The position numbers and the translations under genes were made by a program. From contig QZVU01000004.1 in NCBI GenBank assembly GCA_003602285.1, positions 248,001-312,000 on the forward strand: DNA of 64,000 bases, written 5' to 3'. Positions 53,338 through 62,309 of this stretch are shown piece by piece (within the stretch, counting starts at the first letter, position 1; the number at the start of each line of letters is the position of its first letter). Under the pieces are notes generated by a model. That model was not told the origin of the DNA, searched no databases, and saw only the letters and a list, made by a program, of their open reading frames with translations. The DNA comes from Arthrobacter frigidicola (GTDB taxonomy: Bacteria > Actinomycetota > Actinomycetes > Actinomycetales > Micrococcaceae).

Positions 53338-54678
53338 CTAGCGGGAGAGGCCCAGTGCCTCGATCATCGGGCGGAACTTGCTCCACGTCTCAGCCAGTTC
53401 TGCCTGCGGTTGCGAGCCTTCGACGATTCCGCATCCTGCGTACAGCCGTACCCGGGTGCTGCTTTCGATCACCGCGCCGCGCAGGGCGATGCCCCACTCG
53501 CCGTTGCCTTCGGCGTCGATCCAGCCGACCGGTCCGGCGTACGGCCCGCGCTCAAGGTGTTCAAGCTCACGGATCAGGGCGCCGGCAACGGTCGTCGGAG
53601 TGCCGCAGACCGCGGCCGTGGGGTGCAGCGCCTCGACCAGGGCCAGCGAGGTCGGCACCTCGCCGCCGCCGTCCCGGGTCAGCCGGGCACGAACGTCCGA
53701 GGCCAGGTGCCAGACATTGGGCAACTGCAGCACGAAGGGCTCGCTGTGTGAGGTCATCGAGTCGGTGAACGGTTCAAGCTGGCGGGTCAGGGAGTCGATG
53801 GCGATGGAGTGCTCATGAAGCTGCTTCGCCGACCCGGCAAGGACCCGCTCGGCATACCCCGGATCGTCAGCCGGGGCTCCGGCCCGGTCGAGGGTGCCGG
53901 CGAGCACGCGGGCCTGCGCCGTCGAATCCTCGACCTTGATCAGCATTTCCGGGGTGGAACCGATCAGCCCGTCCACGGAGTACGTCCAGCAGTCCTCGTA
54001 CCGCACCGCCAGCTCCCGCAGAACCTGCGCCGTGGCGACGGGGGATCCGAGTTCGGCCACCACGTCGCGGGCGAGGACGACCTTGCTCAGCTCTCCGGCC
54101 TGGATCCGCCGCACCCCACCGGCCACCGCCTCAAGGTACTGCTCCTCGGTGAGTACCCCCGGGGCGAGCCGGTCCTCCGGGTGCGGGGCCCGGGCGGGGT
54201 CCACCTCTTCGAGGTAGGCGGCCAGGGCCGACTCCGCTGCCTCCGCGCTCAGCTCGGTGTCGGCGTCGTTCGAGATATAGGTCAACCAGCTCTGCCCGTC
54301 GCGGCAGCCGATGATGATTTCCGGCACGATCAGCCGCGAGGCGTGCTGTGAGGTCTTCGAGAAGGCGAAGGAGCCGAACGCCACCAGGCCGGTGCCCGGG
54401 ACGGAAAGGCCGTTGACCACCTCGGCGGATTCCAGTTCCCTCCGCCACCACCGCTGCGCCTCCGCGAAGCGGTCCGGGCCGGCGGTGGTGAAACGGGTCA
54501 CCTCGCCGAAGGCGACAAGGCCGCCTCCGCGCCGGATCCAGGTATGGGCGTCGTTGCGGACCACATAATCGAGAAGACCCGTCTCGGGTTCGATCCGCCC
54601 CCGGGGGATGGTGATGCTTCTCAGGCCGCCCGCGCGCCCGGGTGCAGGGGCAAGCGCGGCAGGAAAGGGATTGCTCAT
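53338..54678 (-). CDS. menF: Isochorismate synthase MenF
   Basis: A 446-residue chorismate-utilising enzyme. The C-terminal domain shows ELSKVVLARDVVAEL, STPEMLIKV, VLAGTLDRAG (the Ala before GT fits isochorismate synthase, not anthranilate synthase), ALHPTAAVCGTP and GWIDAEGNGEWGIALRGA, with GCGIVEGS before the end. It converts chorismate to isochorismate for MenD. It is divergent from menG, about 100 bases apart. Confidence 0.92.
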   Translation of the reverse strand: MSNPFPAALAPAPGRAGGLRSITIPRGRIEPETGLLDYVVRNDAHTWIRRGGGLVAFGEVTRFTTAGPDRFAEAQRWWRRELESAEVVNGLSVPGTGLVAFGSFAFSKTSQHASRLIVPEIIIGCRDGQSWLTYISNDADTELSAEAAESALAAYLEEVDPARAPHPEDRLAPGVLTEEQYLEAVAGGVRRIQAGELSKVVLARDVVAELGSPVATAQVLRELAVRYEDCWTYSVDGLIGSTPEMLIKVEDSTAQARVLAGTLDRAGAPADDPGYAERVLAGSAKQLHEHSIAIDSLTRQLEPFTDSMTSHSEPFVLQLPNVWHLASDVRARLTRDGGGEVPTSLALVEALHPTAAVCGTPTTVAGALIRELEHLERGPYAGPVGWIDAEGNGEWGIALRGAVIESSTRVRLYAGCGIVEGSQPQAELAETWSKFRPMIEALGLSR

Positions 54679-54780
54679 GATGATCCAAGCCTACTCCGGT
54701 GCGCGGGCGCGGCTTCCGGGGCGGGACCCGTCCCGGCCGCCGCGGTCGGGCATGCCGGTTTTGTTTGAGACAATGGGCGG

Positions 54781-55548
54781 GTGAACCGTGCATCACTGGA
54801 AAAGCGCCCTGATGAAGTAGCAGCCATGTTCGACGGCGTCGCGCCCCGGTACGACGTGGTCAACGATGTGCTCTCCCTCGGGCAGACGCACCGCTGGCGG
54901 CGCCTCGTGGTGCAGGCAGTGGGTGCCGAGCCGGGCCAGCGGGTCCTCGACCTTGCCGCCGGGACGGGCACCTCCAGCGAGCCCTATGCGGACAACGGGA
55001 TCGACGTCGTCGCCTGTGATTTCTCCCTCGGCATGCTCACCGTGGGCAAGCGCCGCCGCCCCGACATCGACTTCGTCGCCGGGGACGCCACGAACCTGCC
55101 GTTCGCCGACAACTCCTTCGATGCCAGCACCATCTCCTTCGGGCTGCGCAACGTCAACGAGCCGCGCAGGGCCCTCGAGGAGATGCTCCGGGTCACCAAG
55201 CCAGGCGGCCGGCTCGTCATCGCCGAGTTCTCCCAGCCCACCGTGGCGCTGTGGCGCAACCTCTACACCGAATACCTGATGCGCGCGCTTCCAGCGATCG
55301 CCGAGAAGGTCAGCTCCAACCCCGACGCCTACGTGTACCTGGCCGAGTCCATCCGGGCCTGGCCGAACCAGGACGAACTGGCCGCCTGGATCACCGGAAG
55401 CGGCTGGGGCGAGGTCGCCTACCGCAACCTCAACGGCGGGATCGTCGCCATCCACCGTGCAGTCAAACCGGGCGGGACGCCGCGTCCTTCAGCGGCCCCG
55501 GCAGCCAACGCGCGGCTCCGCCGCCGCAGCACCCGGGCAGTCAACTAG
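54781..55548 (+). CDS. menG: Demethylmenaquinone methyltransferase MenG (UbiE family)
   Basis: A 255-residue SAM methyltransferase. UbiE signatures: [29 protein letters not shown], motif [34 protein letters not shown] and [14 protein letters not shown]. It methylates demethylmenaquinone, the last core step. GTG start at 54781. The C-terminus has a basic tail of about 20 residues beyond the usual end. Confidence 0.93.
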   Translation: MNRASLEKRPDEVAAMFDGVAPRYDVVNDVLSLGQTHRWRRLVVQAVGAEPGQRVLDLAAGTGTSSEPYADNGIDVVACDFSLGMLTVGKRRRPDIDFVAGDATNLPFADNSFDASTISFGLRNVNEPRRALEEMLRVTKPGGRLVIAEFSQPTVALWRNLYTEYLMRALPAIAEKVSSNPDAYVYLAESIRAWPNQDELAAWITGSGWGEVAYRNLNGGIVAIHRAVKPGGTPRPSAAPAANARLRRRSTRAVN

Positions 55549-56864
55549 TGTCAGTCCTCATCGTCGGGGCGGGCCCCGCAGGTTCCACCGCCGCCTACTA
55601 CCTCGCCCGAGCCGGCATCCAGGTCACCGTCCTCGAAAAGACGCACTTCCCGCGGGAGAAGGTCTGCGGCGACGGACTCACCCCGCGCGCCGTACGCGAA
55701 ATCCAGCTTCTCGGCCTGCCGCACGACGAAGCGGACGGCTGGCGGCGCAATAAAGGCCTGCGCCTGCTCGCCGGCGGCCGCACCGTCGAAGTGCCCTGGC
55801 CCGAACTGAGCGACTTCCCCGAATACGGTCTCGTGCGCACCCGCCTCGGTTTCGACGAGGCCCTCGCCCGCCACGCCCGCGCGGCCGGCGCCACCATCCT
55901 CGAGGGACATTCGGTCTCCTCGGCCGTCCGGGACGGGACGGGCCGGGTCACCGGTGTCACCGTAAACCTGCTCGACGCCGCGGGCCGCAAGACGGGTGAG
56001 TCGCGCACCTTCTCCGCCGACGTCGTCCTGGCCGCCGACGGGAACTCCACCCGCACCGCCGTCAGCCTCGGAATGGCCAAACGCGACGACCGGCCCCTCG
56101 GCGTCGCCGTGCGCACCTACTTCACCAGCCCCCGGCACGACGACGACTGGATGGAGGGCTGGCTTGAACTTCCCGACGCCACCGGACGCCCGCTGCCCGG
56201 CTACGGGTGGGTCTTCGGGGTGGGTGACGGCACCTCCAACGTCGGGCTGGGCATCCTCAACTCCTCGTCGGAGTTTGGGAAGCTCGACTACAAGCAGGTC
56301 CTCCGGGACTGGACCGCGGGCATGCCTGCCGAGTGGGGGTTCACCCCCGAGAACCAGGTCGGGGAGATCCGCGGCGCCGCGCTGCCCATGGGCTTCAACC
56401 GGACCCCGCACTACAGCCCTGGCCTGCTGCTGCTCGGCGACGCCGGCGGAATGGTTTCACCCTTCAACGGCGAGGGCATCTCCTACGCCATGGAATCGGC
56501 GCGGTTCGCCGCGGAGTTCATCGCCTCGGCCCAGGGCGTCACCTCGCTCGCCGGAAGGGACCAGGTCCTCACCGGCTACGCCCCGCACATCCGGTCCCAA
56601 TGGGGCAGCCACTTCACGCTCGGCCGGGTGTTCGCCCAGCTGATCGGTAAACCGGCCATTCTGCGGCTGGCCCTGCGCACCGGCATGCCCGTTCCGGTGC
56701 TCATGCGCTTCGTGGTGAGGATGCTCGCCAACCTCACCGACGCAGGCGGGCGCGGCTTCGAAGATCGAGTGATCCACCTGCTCGAAGCGCTGGTGCCGCC
56801 CACCGCCAATCAGCCGCTGGCCCCCCGCGGTACCCGTGCGTCATCCGCCACCCCACTTGGTTAG
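55548..56864 (+). CDS. menJ: Menaquinone isoprenoid reductase (MenJ-like FAD oxidoreductase)
   Basis: A 438-residue geranylgeranyl-reductase family flavoprotein. It has VLIVGAGPAGSTAAYYLA (FAD), EKVCGDGLTPRAV, the second FAD motif LLGDAGGMVSPFNGEGISYAMESAR and the C-terminal helices. The GTG start shares a base with the menG stop (TAGTG). In mycobacteria MenJ saturates one isoprene unit of menaquinone and sits beside a polyprenyl diphosphate synthase, as here; that context supports menaquinone over chlorophyll or archaeal lipid roles. Confidence 0.84.
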   Translation: MSVLIVGAGPAGSTAAYYLARAGIQVTVLEKTHFPREKVCGDGLTPRAVREIQLLGLPHDEADGWRRNKGLRLLAGGRTVEVPWPELSDFPEYGLVRTRLGFDEALARHARAAGATILEGHSVSSAVRDGTGRVTGVTVNLLDAAGRKTGESRTFSADVVLAADGNSTRTAVSLGMAKRDDRPLGVAVRTYFTSPRHDDDWMEGWLELPDATGRPLPGYGWVFGVGDGTSNVGLGILNSSSEFGKLDYKQVLRDWTAGMPAEWGFTPENQVGEIRGAALPMGFNRTPHYSPGLLLLGDAGGMVSPFNGEGISYAMESARFAAEFIASAQGVTSLAGRDQVLTGYAPHIRSQWGSHFTLGRVFAQLIGKPAILRLALRTGMPVPVLMRFVVRMLANLTDAGGRGFEDRVIHLLEALVPPTANQPLAPRGTRASSATPLG

Positions 56865-56873
56865 GCTTATACA

Positions 56874-57968
56874 GTGACTTCCTCCTTCGACTCCGGCATG
56901 ACCAGCGTGGAAAACGGCACGCTCGACACCGCTGAGAACCCGGACGACGGCCTTTCCTCCTTCAAGCTGCCGCCCGGCTTCGCGCTCATCGCCGACGATC
57001 CCGACCTCGGCCCCGCCGTCTCCTCCTGCCTCACCGAGGTGGAAAAGCAGCTCCGCGGTGCCATCGCCAGCGCCGATCGGCTCGCCGACGCCACCTCCCG
57101 CCACCTGGTGGAGGCCGGTGGCAAACGCATCCGTCCGCTCCTGACGCTCCTGGCCTCCCACCTTGGCGACCCCGGCCGGCCCGAGGTGGTCCAGGCCGCC
57201 GTCGTCGTCGAGCTGACCCACCTGGCCACCCTGTACCACGACGACGTGATGGACTCCGCGCCCTACCGCCGGGGCGCCCCCACGGCACACGAGGTCTGGG
57301 GCAACACCGTGGCGATCCTCACCGGGGACCTGATCTTCGCGCGGGCCTCGATCCTGGTGTCCGAACTCGGCGGAGAAGCGCTCGGCATCCAGGCCCGCAC
57401 CTTCGAGCGGCTGTGCCTCGGGCAGCTCCACGAGACCGTCGGGCCGCGCGAGAACCAGGACCCGCTTGAGCATTACCTCTCGGTCATCGCCGACAAGACC
57501 GGCTCCCTCGTGGCCGCCTCGGGCCAGCTGGGCGCGCTGTTCGCCAACACCTCCCAGGAAGTCATCGACGTCATGGTGGAGTACGGCGAGAAGGTCGGAG
57601 TGGCCTTCCAGCTTGCCGACGACGTCATCGACATCACCGGGCTGAAGGTGACCTCCGGGAAGTCGCCCGGCACCGACCTGCGCGAGGGGGTGCCGACGCT
57701 GCCGGTCATCCTGCTGCGGCGCGCCGCCGCCGCCGGTGACGCCTCCGCCGCGGACGTGCTGGCCCTCGTCGACGGCGACCTCAGCTCCGATGAGGCGCTC
57801 GGGGAGGCGGTGGCCGCGGTGCGTGCGCACCCGCAGACCCAGGAGGCCTGGGCCTTCGCCCAGCGCTGGGCCGACGACGCCGTCGCCGCCCTTGAACCCC
57901 TGCCCGAGAGCGTGGTGAAGCAGGCCCTCACGAGCTTCGCGCAGGCTGTGGTCAGCCGGGACGTGTAA
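56874..57968 (+). CDS. Polyprenyl diphosphate synthase (menaquinone side chain)
   Basis: A 364-residue trans-prenyltransferase. It has GGKRIRPLLTLLAS, the first Asp-rich motif LYHDDVMDSAPYRRG, KTGSLVAASGQLG and the second motif AFQLADDVIDITG. It makes an all-trans polyprenyl diphosphate, probably C40-C50, for menaquinone. GTG start at 56874, ten bases after menJ; about 45 N-terminal residues precede the core. Confidence 0.92.
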   Translation: MTSSFDSGMTSVENGTLDTAENPDDGLSSFKLPPGFALIADDPDLGPAVSSCLTEVEKQLRGAIASADRLADATSRHLVEAGGKRIRPLLTLLASHLGDPGRPEVVQAAVVVELTHLATLYHDDVMDSAPYRRGAPTAHEVWGNTVAILTGDLIFARASILVSELGGEALGIQARTFERLCLGQLHETVGPRENQDPLEHYLSVIADKTGSLVAASGQLGALFANTSQEVIDVMVEYGEKVGVAFQLADDVIDITGLKVTSGKSPGTDLREGVPTLPVILLRRAAAAGDASAADVLALVDGDLSSDEALGEAVAAVRAHPQTQEAWAFAQRWADDAVAALEPLPESVVKQALTSFAQAVVSRDV

Positions 57969-57981
57969 CTCCCCCTGAAGC

Positions 57982-59088
57982 TCACAGGCCCTCGGTCGGC
58001 CGCTCCGTCAGCTCGATCCGGGCCTGCTCACCGTCGCTTCCGCGGTTGAATTCGACATCGACGGTATCGCCGGGGTCGAGGCGGCGCAGCACCGCCAGCA
58101 GGTCTTCGGGAGAAGCCACTTCCTCCCCGTCGAGGGACGTGATGATGTCCCCCGGGCGGAGCCCCGCCTCGCCGGCCGGCCCGCCCTCCGCCACCGAGAT
58201 CACCACGGCGCCCGAGGTGTCCTCGACGCGCAGCTGCTGGGCGATCTGCGGCGTGATGGCGCCGGGGGTCAGGCCCAGATAGGCGTGGTCGGCGGTGCCG
58301 TCCTCGAGCAGTTCCTCGGCAATGGCGGTTGCCGTGGGGGCGGGGATGGCGAACCCCAGCGAGACGGCCCCGGCCTGGGGCGGAATGTACGCCTCGCTGA
58401 TCCCGATGATCTCGCCCTGGCCGTTGACCACGGCGCCACCGGAGTTGCCGGGACTGATCGCAGCGTCCGTCTGGATCAGATCCACGAGCGATTGGCTTCT
58501 CGAGGCCGAGCCGGGGATTTGACGGTGCAGGCCCGAGATGATCCCCGACGTCACGGTATTCTCGAAGCCGAGGGGAGAGCCGATCACCACCGCCAGTTCC
58601 CCGATCTCCGGCAGCCGCTCCTGGAACTGCGCCGCAGGCAGGTCCTCCCGGTCGGCCTGGACCAGCGCGAGGTCGGAGACCCTGTCGGCGGCGGTCACGG
58701 TACCGGCCACCCGCTGGCCGTCCGCGAAGGCCACCTCCACCTCGGTGTTGTTGCGCACCACGTGTTCATTGGTGATGATCAGGCCGTCCTTGGAGTAGAT
58801 CACCCCGCTGCCCAGCCCGCCCTCGGTGAAGATGGTCACCACCGAGGGCTGAACGGCCTCGACGATCTCCGGGATGGACAGCGCGTCGTCCTCCCGTTCC
58901 GCGGACCCGGGGTCCTGCCCTTCTCCGCTCCCCGCCTCCGCGGACCGCTCCGCCCGGGTGACCGTCGCGCCGGGATCGGCATCCCCATTGCCTTCGAACG
59001 CGGTGCAGCCGGTCAGCACCGCCAGGACGAACACGAGCGGCGCCAGGGGGCCCCGCCCGGTGCGGTGGACGTTCCAGGGTCGTCGCAT
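57982..59088 (-). CDS. HtrA/DegP-like trypsin-PDZ lipoprotein protease
   Basis: A 368-residue serine protease. The lipobox LTGC (Cys28) implies membrane anchoring outside the cell. The protease domain has the His in IITNEHVVRNN, Asp in RVSDLALVQ and Ser in ISPGNSGGAVV; a C-terminal PDZ domain follows (GLRPGDIITSLDGEEV). Start ATG 59088 has GGGAG eight bases upstream. It would degrade or process misfolded envelope proteins. Confidence 0.9.
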   Translation of the reverse strand: MRRPWNVHRTGRGPLAPLVFVLAVLTGCTAFEGNGDADPGATVTRAERSAEAGSGEGQDPGSAEREDDALSIPEIVEAVQPSVVTIFTEGGLGSGVIYSKDGLIITNEHVVRNNTEVEVAFADGQRVAGTVTAADRVSDLALVQADREDLPAAQFQERLPEIGELAVVIGSPLGFENTVTSGIISGLHRQIPGSASRSQSLVDLIQTDAAISPGNSGGAVVNGQGEIIGISEAYIPPQAGAVSLGFAIPAPTATAIAEELLEDGTADHAYLGLTPGAITPQIAQQLRVEDTSGAVVISVAEGGPAGEAGLRPGDIITSLDGEEVASPEDLLAVLRRLDPGDTVDVEFNRGSDGEQARIELTERPTEGL

Positions 59089-59135
59089 TCGAAGTACTCC
59101 CGGCCGGCCGGAGGGCGCCGGCGCCGTGCGCACCG

Positions 59136-59161
59136 GGTGCCGGTCCGGCCGAGCCGGCACC
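59136..59161 (-). terminator. Hairpin after the small Arg-rich gene
   Basis: GGTGCCGG and CCGGCACC form an 8-bp stem around a GC-rich loop, nine bases beyond the stop of the minus-strand small gene and before htrA. Confidence 0.5.
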
Positions 59162-59169
59162 GCCGATTA

Positions 59170-59544
59170 CTAGGACTGCTTAATCATGGGCGGCACGGCC
59201 GGGCGGCTGTCAAGGATGGGCGGGCGCGTGAAGGGACCTGATACTTGGCGCGTCGGGCACCGCTTCCGGTGCTGCACGGTCGGGGGCGAACGCTCCCGGG
59301 CGGGCGGCGGGGTCCGACTGCCGTGCTGCCGCAACAGGCGGGGCCGGTGGCGGCCCCGGGCGGGCTCGGTTCCCCTCCGGCGGCGGCGGGCCGGGGCGGC
59401 TATGCCGCGGACGCGGGCGGGAGGGTCGATCCTCTCGACAATTTCCTGGAATTCGGCATCGAGGAAATCATCCTCAAGGCACATCAATTCGACGAAGCCG
59501 GACACCGCGAATTCTTCACGGGACTCGACAGAATGCATCAACAT
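59170..59544 (-). CDS. Small protein with acidic N-terminus and Arg/Pro-rich tail
   Basis: A 124-residue frame from ATG 59544 with AGGGG six bases upstream. The first 40 residues are acidic (CLEDDFLDAEFQEIVERI); the rest is rich in Arg and Pro, with RERSPP about 35 residues before the end. I have the impression of similar short actinobacterial proteins with an acidic DAEF-type head and an RxRSPP motif, but cannot check it. Function unknown. Codon bias alone does not prove it because the tail is low-complexity. Confidence 0.5.
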   Translation of the reverse strand: MLMHSVESREEFAVSGFVELMCLEDDFLDAEFQEIVERIDPPARVRGIAAPARRRRRGTEPARGRHRPRLLRQHGSRTPPPARERSPPTVQHRKRCPTRQVSGPFTRPPILDSRPAVPPMIKQS

Positions 59545-59679
59545 GGGAACCCCTGCAGAACCAGCTCTCAAATACACAATGGCCGCATATGTTTTTGCCG
59601 TCCCGGAAGCTCCGGGACACCTCTTTTAATAGCACCGGAGGGTGCCCGATCGCAAGGGTCCGGCACAGGGCGGGGTGGC

Positions 59680-59710
59680 CCGGCACCGGACTGCAGGGGT
59701 CCGGTGCCGG
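59680..59710 (-). terminator. Terminator of the small secreted protein gene
   Basis: CCGGCACCGGAC (59680-59691) and GTCCGGTGCCGG (59699-59710) are perfect 12-bp arms with a 7-base loop, 20 bases beyond the stop at 59731 on the minus strand. Confidence 0.68.
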
Positions 59711-59730
59711 ATGGCGCGGTGGTGCCGCTG

Positions 59731-60108
59731 CTAGTGCGGCGCCGAGCATCCCTCAAGCAGCTGGATGCCGTGCTCGGTCTGGCGGTGGACCAGCACCGAG
59801 CCCTGGGAGTCGCAGATGGCATTGACGAGCAGGGCGTAGCCCTCACCGCTCTGGAAATTGCCGCTCTCGCCGGCGACGCCCAGGCCCTGAATGGTTCCGG
59901 GGGGAACGAGGACCCAGGACTGGGGCCCGCCGGGGAAGACACTGGGCAGCCACACCCAGTTGCCCTTGATGACCGGCCCGGTCGTACAGTTGGACCCGCA
60001 CGCGGCCGGGGGCCGGGACACGTTCACGCAGTCGAGCGCGTTCGCAGCAGTGGGAATGAAAACAAAAGCGGCAGCCAGTCCGGCCGCAGCAAGGGACTTT
60101 TTGAGCAT
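59731..60108 (-). CDS. Small secreted protein of unknown function
   Basis: A 125-residue protein with a clear Sec signal (LKKSLAAAGLAAAFVFIPTAANA) and a mature part of about 100 residues. It has cysteines in LDCVNV, PAACGSNC, NAICDSQ and LEGCSAP, probably paired in disulphides. GGAG lies before ATG 60108. I do not recognise a family. The segment VWLPSVFPGG with several Trp/Pro suggests a beta fold. Confidence 0.68.
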   Translation of the reverse strand: MLKKSLAAAGLAAAFVFIPTAANALDCVNVSRPPAACGSNCTTGPVIKGNWVWLPSVFPGGPQSWVLVPPGTIQGLGVAGESGNFQSGEGYALLVNAICDSQGSVLVHRQTEHGIQLLEGCSAPH

Positions 60109-60263
60109 GGCAACTCCGTCGATAGCAGTGCTGAATACGACGAGACCAAATTTGACCGCCGGAATTTGATCCGGCGAGCCCCCTGCGAACAAATAATACC
60201 GACGACGCGGTCCACGTCAATACAAATGCCGAAATTACTATCCAACATCTTTTCAGCTGCCCG

Positions 60264-60734
60264 TTACAGGGCGGCGCGGAGTTCCCGTGCTTTCCGGGCG
60301 CGCACCTCAGGGTCGACGATGGGGCGTTTGGGCGTGAAATAGAAACCGTCGTCATGCCACCGCGGCAGGACGTGCTGGTGGTAGTGCCAGACATGCTGGC
60401 TGCCCGCGGGCTCGTTGTGCTGGCGGGTGGAGACGCCGTCGGGCTGCCACGCCCGCTTGATCGCCACGGCGAGGTCCCGGGTGAGGAGCATGATGCGCGA
60501 GGCCACGTCGTCGGGCAGTTCGTACAGCAGTTCGAAGTGGGCACGCGGGGTGATCAGCACGTGGCCGGGATTCGGCGCGAACCCGTGCGAGGCGATGAAG
60601 GCGAGGGCGAGGTCGTCGGCGTAGATGACGTCCCCGGGCCGGCAGAGGTTGCGCGGGTTATCGAAATTGCCGCGGGCCAGGTCGCAGAAGGGACACTGGT
60701 AGCCCGCCGGGGCGTGGGTGACGAACTCGGACAT
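60264..60734 (-). CDS. HIT-family hydrolase
   Basis: A 156-residue histidine triad protein. The triad is QHVWHYHQHVLPRW (HxWHYHxH). An N-terminal CPFCDLARG zinc-like motif and a middle HVLITPRAHFELL support it. Such proteins cleave nucleotide phosphoramidates or dinucleotides. Start ATG 60734 is one base after the stop of the upstream gene, so it is in the same operon. Confidence 0.9.
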   Translation of the reverse strand: MSEFVTHAPAGYQCPFCDLARGNFDNPRNLCRPGDVIYADDLALAFIASHGFAPNPGHVLITPRAHFELLYELPDDVASRIMLLTRDLAVAIKRAWQPDGVSTRQHNEPAGSQHVWHYHQHVLPRWHDDGFYFTPKRPIVDPEVRARKARELRAAL

Positions 60735-60735
60735 C

Positions 60736-61161
60736 TCAGTCCTCGTCGGTGTCTTCAAACACCCACTCGAACAGGTCCAGGACATATTCGCTGAACGTTC
60801 CCTCTTCGCTCTGCCATTCGCCGCGGGCGTTGTTGCGGCGCCAGATGATCGGGTCGGGCACCGAGAGCTGGTCGGCGCGCATGCCCCAGGTGTACTGCTC
60901 GTCCTCGTCCTCGAGGAACAGCAGGAAGCCGTCCTCGATCTCTAGCTCGTCCGGATCCCAGAAGAAGTGGAACGCCTCCATGATGTCCTCGGTCGCCCCG
61001 ACCGCGAGGTAGAACTCGCGCAGGGCCAGGGGCAGCTGGAAATCCTTGCCCTCCATCAGCTCGTCGATCTCGGCGGGCGAGAGGCCGTCCTCCTCTTCCC
61101 ACTGGTCGTCAAAGTAGGCAGGAACCAGGGCGCGGAACTTGTCCAGGAACAGCTCGGTCAA
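60736..61161 (-). CDS. SUKH/SMI1-like acidic protein
   Basis: A 141-residue, strongly acidic protein. LPLALREFYLAVG, FHFFWDPDELEIEDGFLLFLED, and VPDPIIWRRN resemble the SUKH (SMI1/KNR4) fold, a family often serving as immunity proteins but also found alone. The TTG start at 61161 has GGAG six bases upstream. No toxin gene is near. Family assignment is by pattern and not certain. Confidence 0.65.
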   Translation of the reverse strand: MTELFLDKFRALVPAYFDDQWEEEDGLSPAEIDELMEGKDFQLPLALREFYLAVGATEDIMEAFHFFWDPDELEIEDGFLLFLEDEDEQYTWGMRADQLSVPDPIIWRRNNARGEWQSEEGTFSEYVLDLFEWVFEDTDED

Positions 61162-61238
61162 GAAAAACTCCAGATGGGATTGGGGGAAGGCTCCATCCTA
61201 TCCTCCAATGCGGGGCCCAGTAACCGGCCCGCTGCCGC

Positions 61239-61859
61239 CTAGGTCCGCGACGCGAGCGGGGCCCGCCACCCGTACTTCCAGGACAGCAGGCGCAGCACAA
61301 AGACGACGGACGCGGCCGCGGTGCCGGTGAACAGGTTGAACCACCCGGCCGCGACGAGCAGGGCCACCACGGCGGCGCCGAGCATGGCGGGGAGCGCGTA
61401 GATGTCCCGTGGGTCGAACAGCTGCGGCACCTCGTTGGCCACCACGTCCCGCAGCAGGCCCCCGCCCACCCCGGTAGTTACGCCCAGCAGGACGGCGGCA
61501 ACGGGGTTGAGGCCGAAATCGAGGGCCTTCACGGTGCCGGTGACGCAGAACAGGGCCAGCCCGCCGGCGTCGAAGATGACCACGACCCGCTTGATCCGTT
61601 CCACCCCCGCAACGGTGAAGTAGACCAGCACCGTCGCCAGCAGGGGAGGGATCAGGTAGGCCGGGTTGCTGAACGCGGCCGGCGGGGTGTCGATGATGAC
61701 GTCGCGTGCGACGCCGCCGCCGAGGCCCGCAAGGGAGGCAAGCAGCAGGGAGCCCACGAGGTCGAAGCCCTTGCGTGCGGCCAGCAGGGAGCCGGAGACG
61801 GCGAAGAAGAAGACGCCCAGCAGGTCAAGGATCAGGGCGATCTGGGACGCGGCGGTCAT
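61239..61859 (-). CDS. TRIC/UPF0126-type membrane channel
   Basis: A 206-residue protein of seven hydrophobic helices with the duplicated UPF0126 motif GLGGGVARDVI and GVGGGLLRDVV. Bacterial members are TRIC-type cation or anion channels; glycine transport has also been suggested. ATG 61859, 21 bases after the HATPase stop, so in the same operon. Confidence 0.85.
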   Translation of the reverse strand: MTAASQIALILDLLGVFFFAVSGSLLAARKGFDLVGSLLLASLAGLGGGVARDVIIDTPPAAFSNPAYLIPPLLATVLVYFTVAGVERIKRVVVIFDAGGLALFCVTGTVKALDFGLNPVAAVLLGVTTGVGGGLLRDVVANEVPQLFDPRDIYALPAMLGAAVVALLVAAGWFNLFTGTAAASVVFVLRLLSWKYGWRAPLASRT

Positions 61860-61880
61860 GAAGTCCTTTTCAGGGGTGGG

Positions 61881-62309
61881 TCAGGCGGGGGTTTCGATCT
61901 CCCGCGAAAGGACCCAGGTCTTCGTTTCGCCCCGCAGTTCCACGGTGATGGTGGTCATCAGCGCCTCGATCAGGGCCAGGCCCCGGCCGCTCTCCTCGTC
62001 GTCGTCCGGCAGGGAGGCCGACGGCATCTCCGGCGAGGGCACGGCACCGATCTCCGAGATGCGGGCCTGCAGCACCGAGGACATGACGGTCAGGGTGACC
62101 CCGAGCCGGAGCTCGCCCCCGGGCACTGCGACGCCGTGCTGCACCACGTTCGAGGCTGACTCGATCACCGCGGTGGTGAAGGCCATCTGGTCGAGTTCGG
62201 GAACGAAGGAGGCCACCTCCCAGATCCGGTCGAGCTCGGTGTGGAGTTCGTCGATCGCCTCGGGGGACGCGGGCGCCTGGTAGGCGCGCTGCGCGAGCAC
62301 CTCAGTCAT
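61881..62309 (-). CDS. HATPase_c anti-sigma-factor-like kinase (RsbW type)
   Basis: A 142-residue GHKL ATPase. The N-box is AVIESASNVVQHG (Glu, Asn, His) and the G2-type box GRGLALIEALMTTI. The usual DxGxG of box G1 reads SEIGAVP, so nucleotide handling may differ. It would phosphorylate or bind the STAS protein whose gene overlaps by eight bases. No sigma factor gene lies in the window. ATG 62309. Confidence 0.86.
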   Translation of the reverse strand: MTEVLAQRAYQAPASPEAIDELHTELDRIWEVASFVPELDQMAFTTAVIESASNVVQHGVAVPGGELRLGVTLTVMSSVLQARISEIGAVPSPEMPSASLPDDDEESGRGLALIEALMTTITVELRGETKTWVLSREIETPA

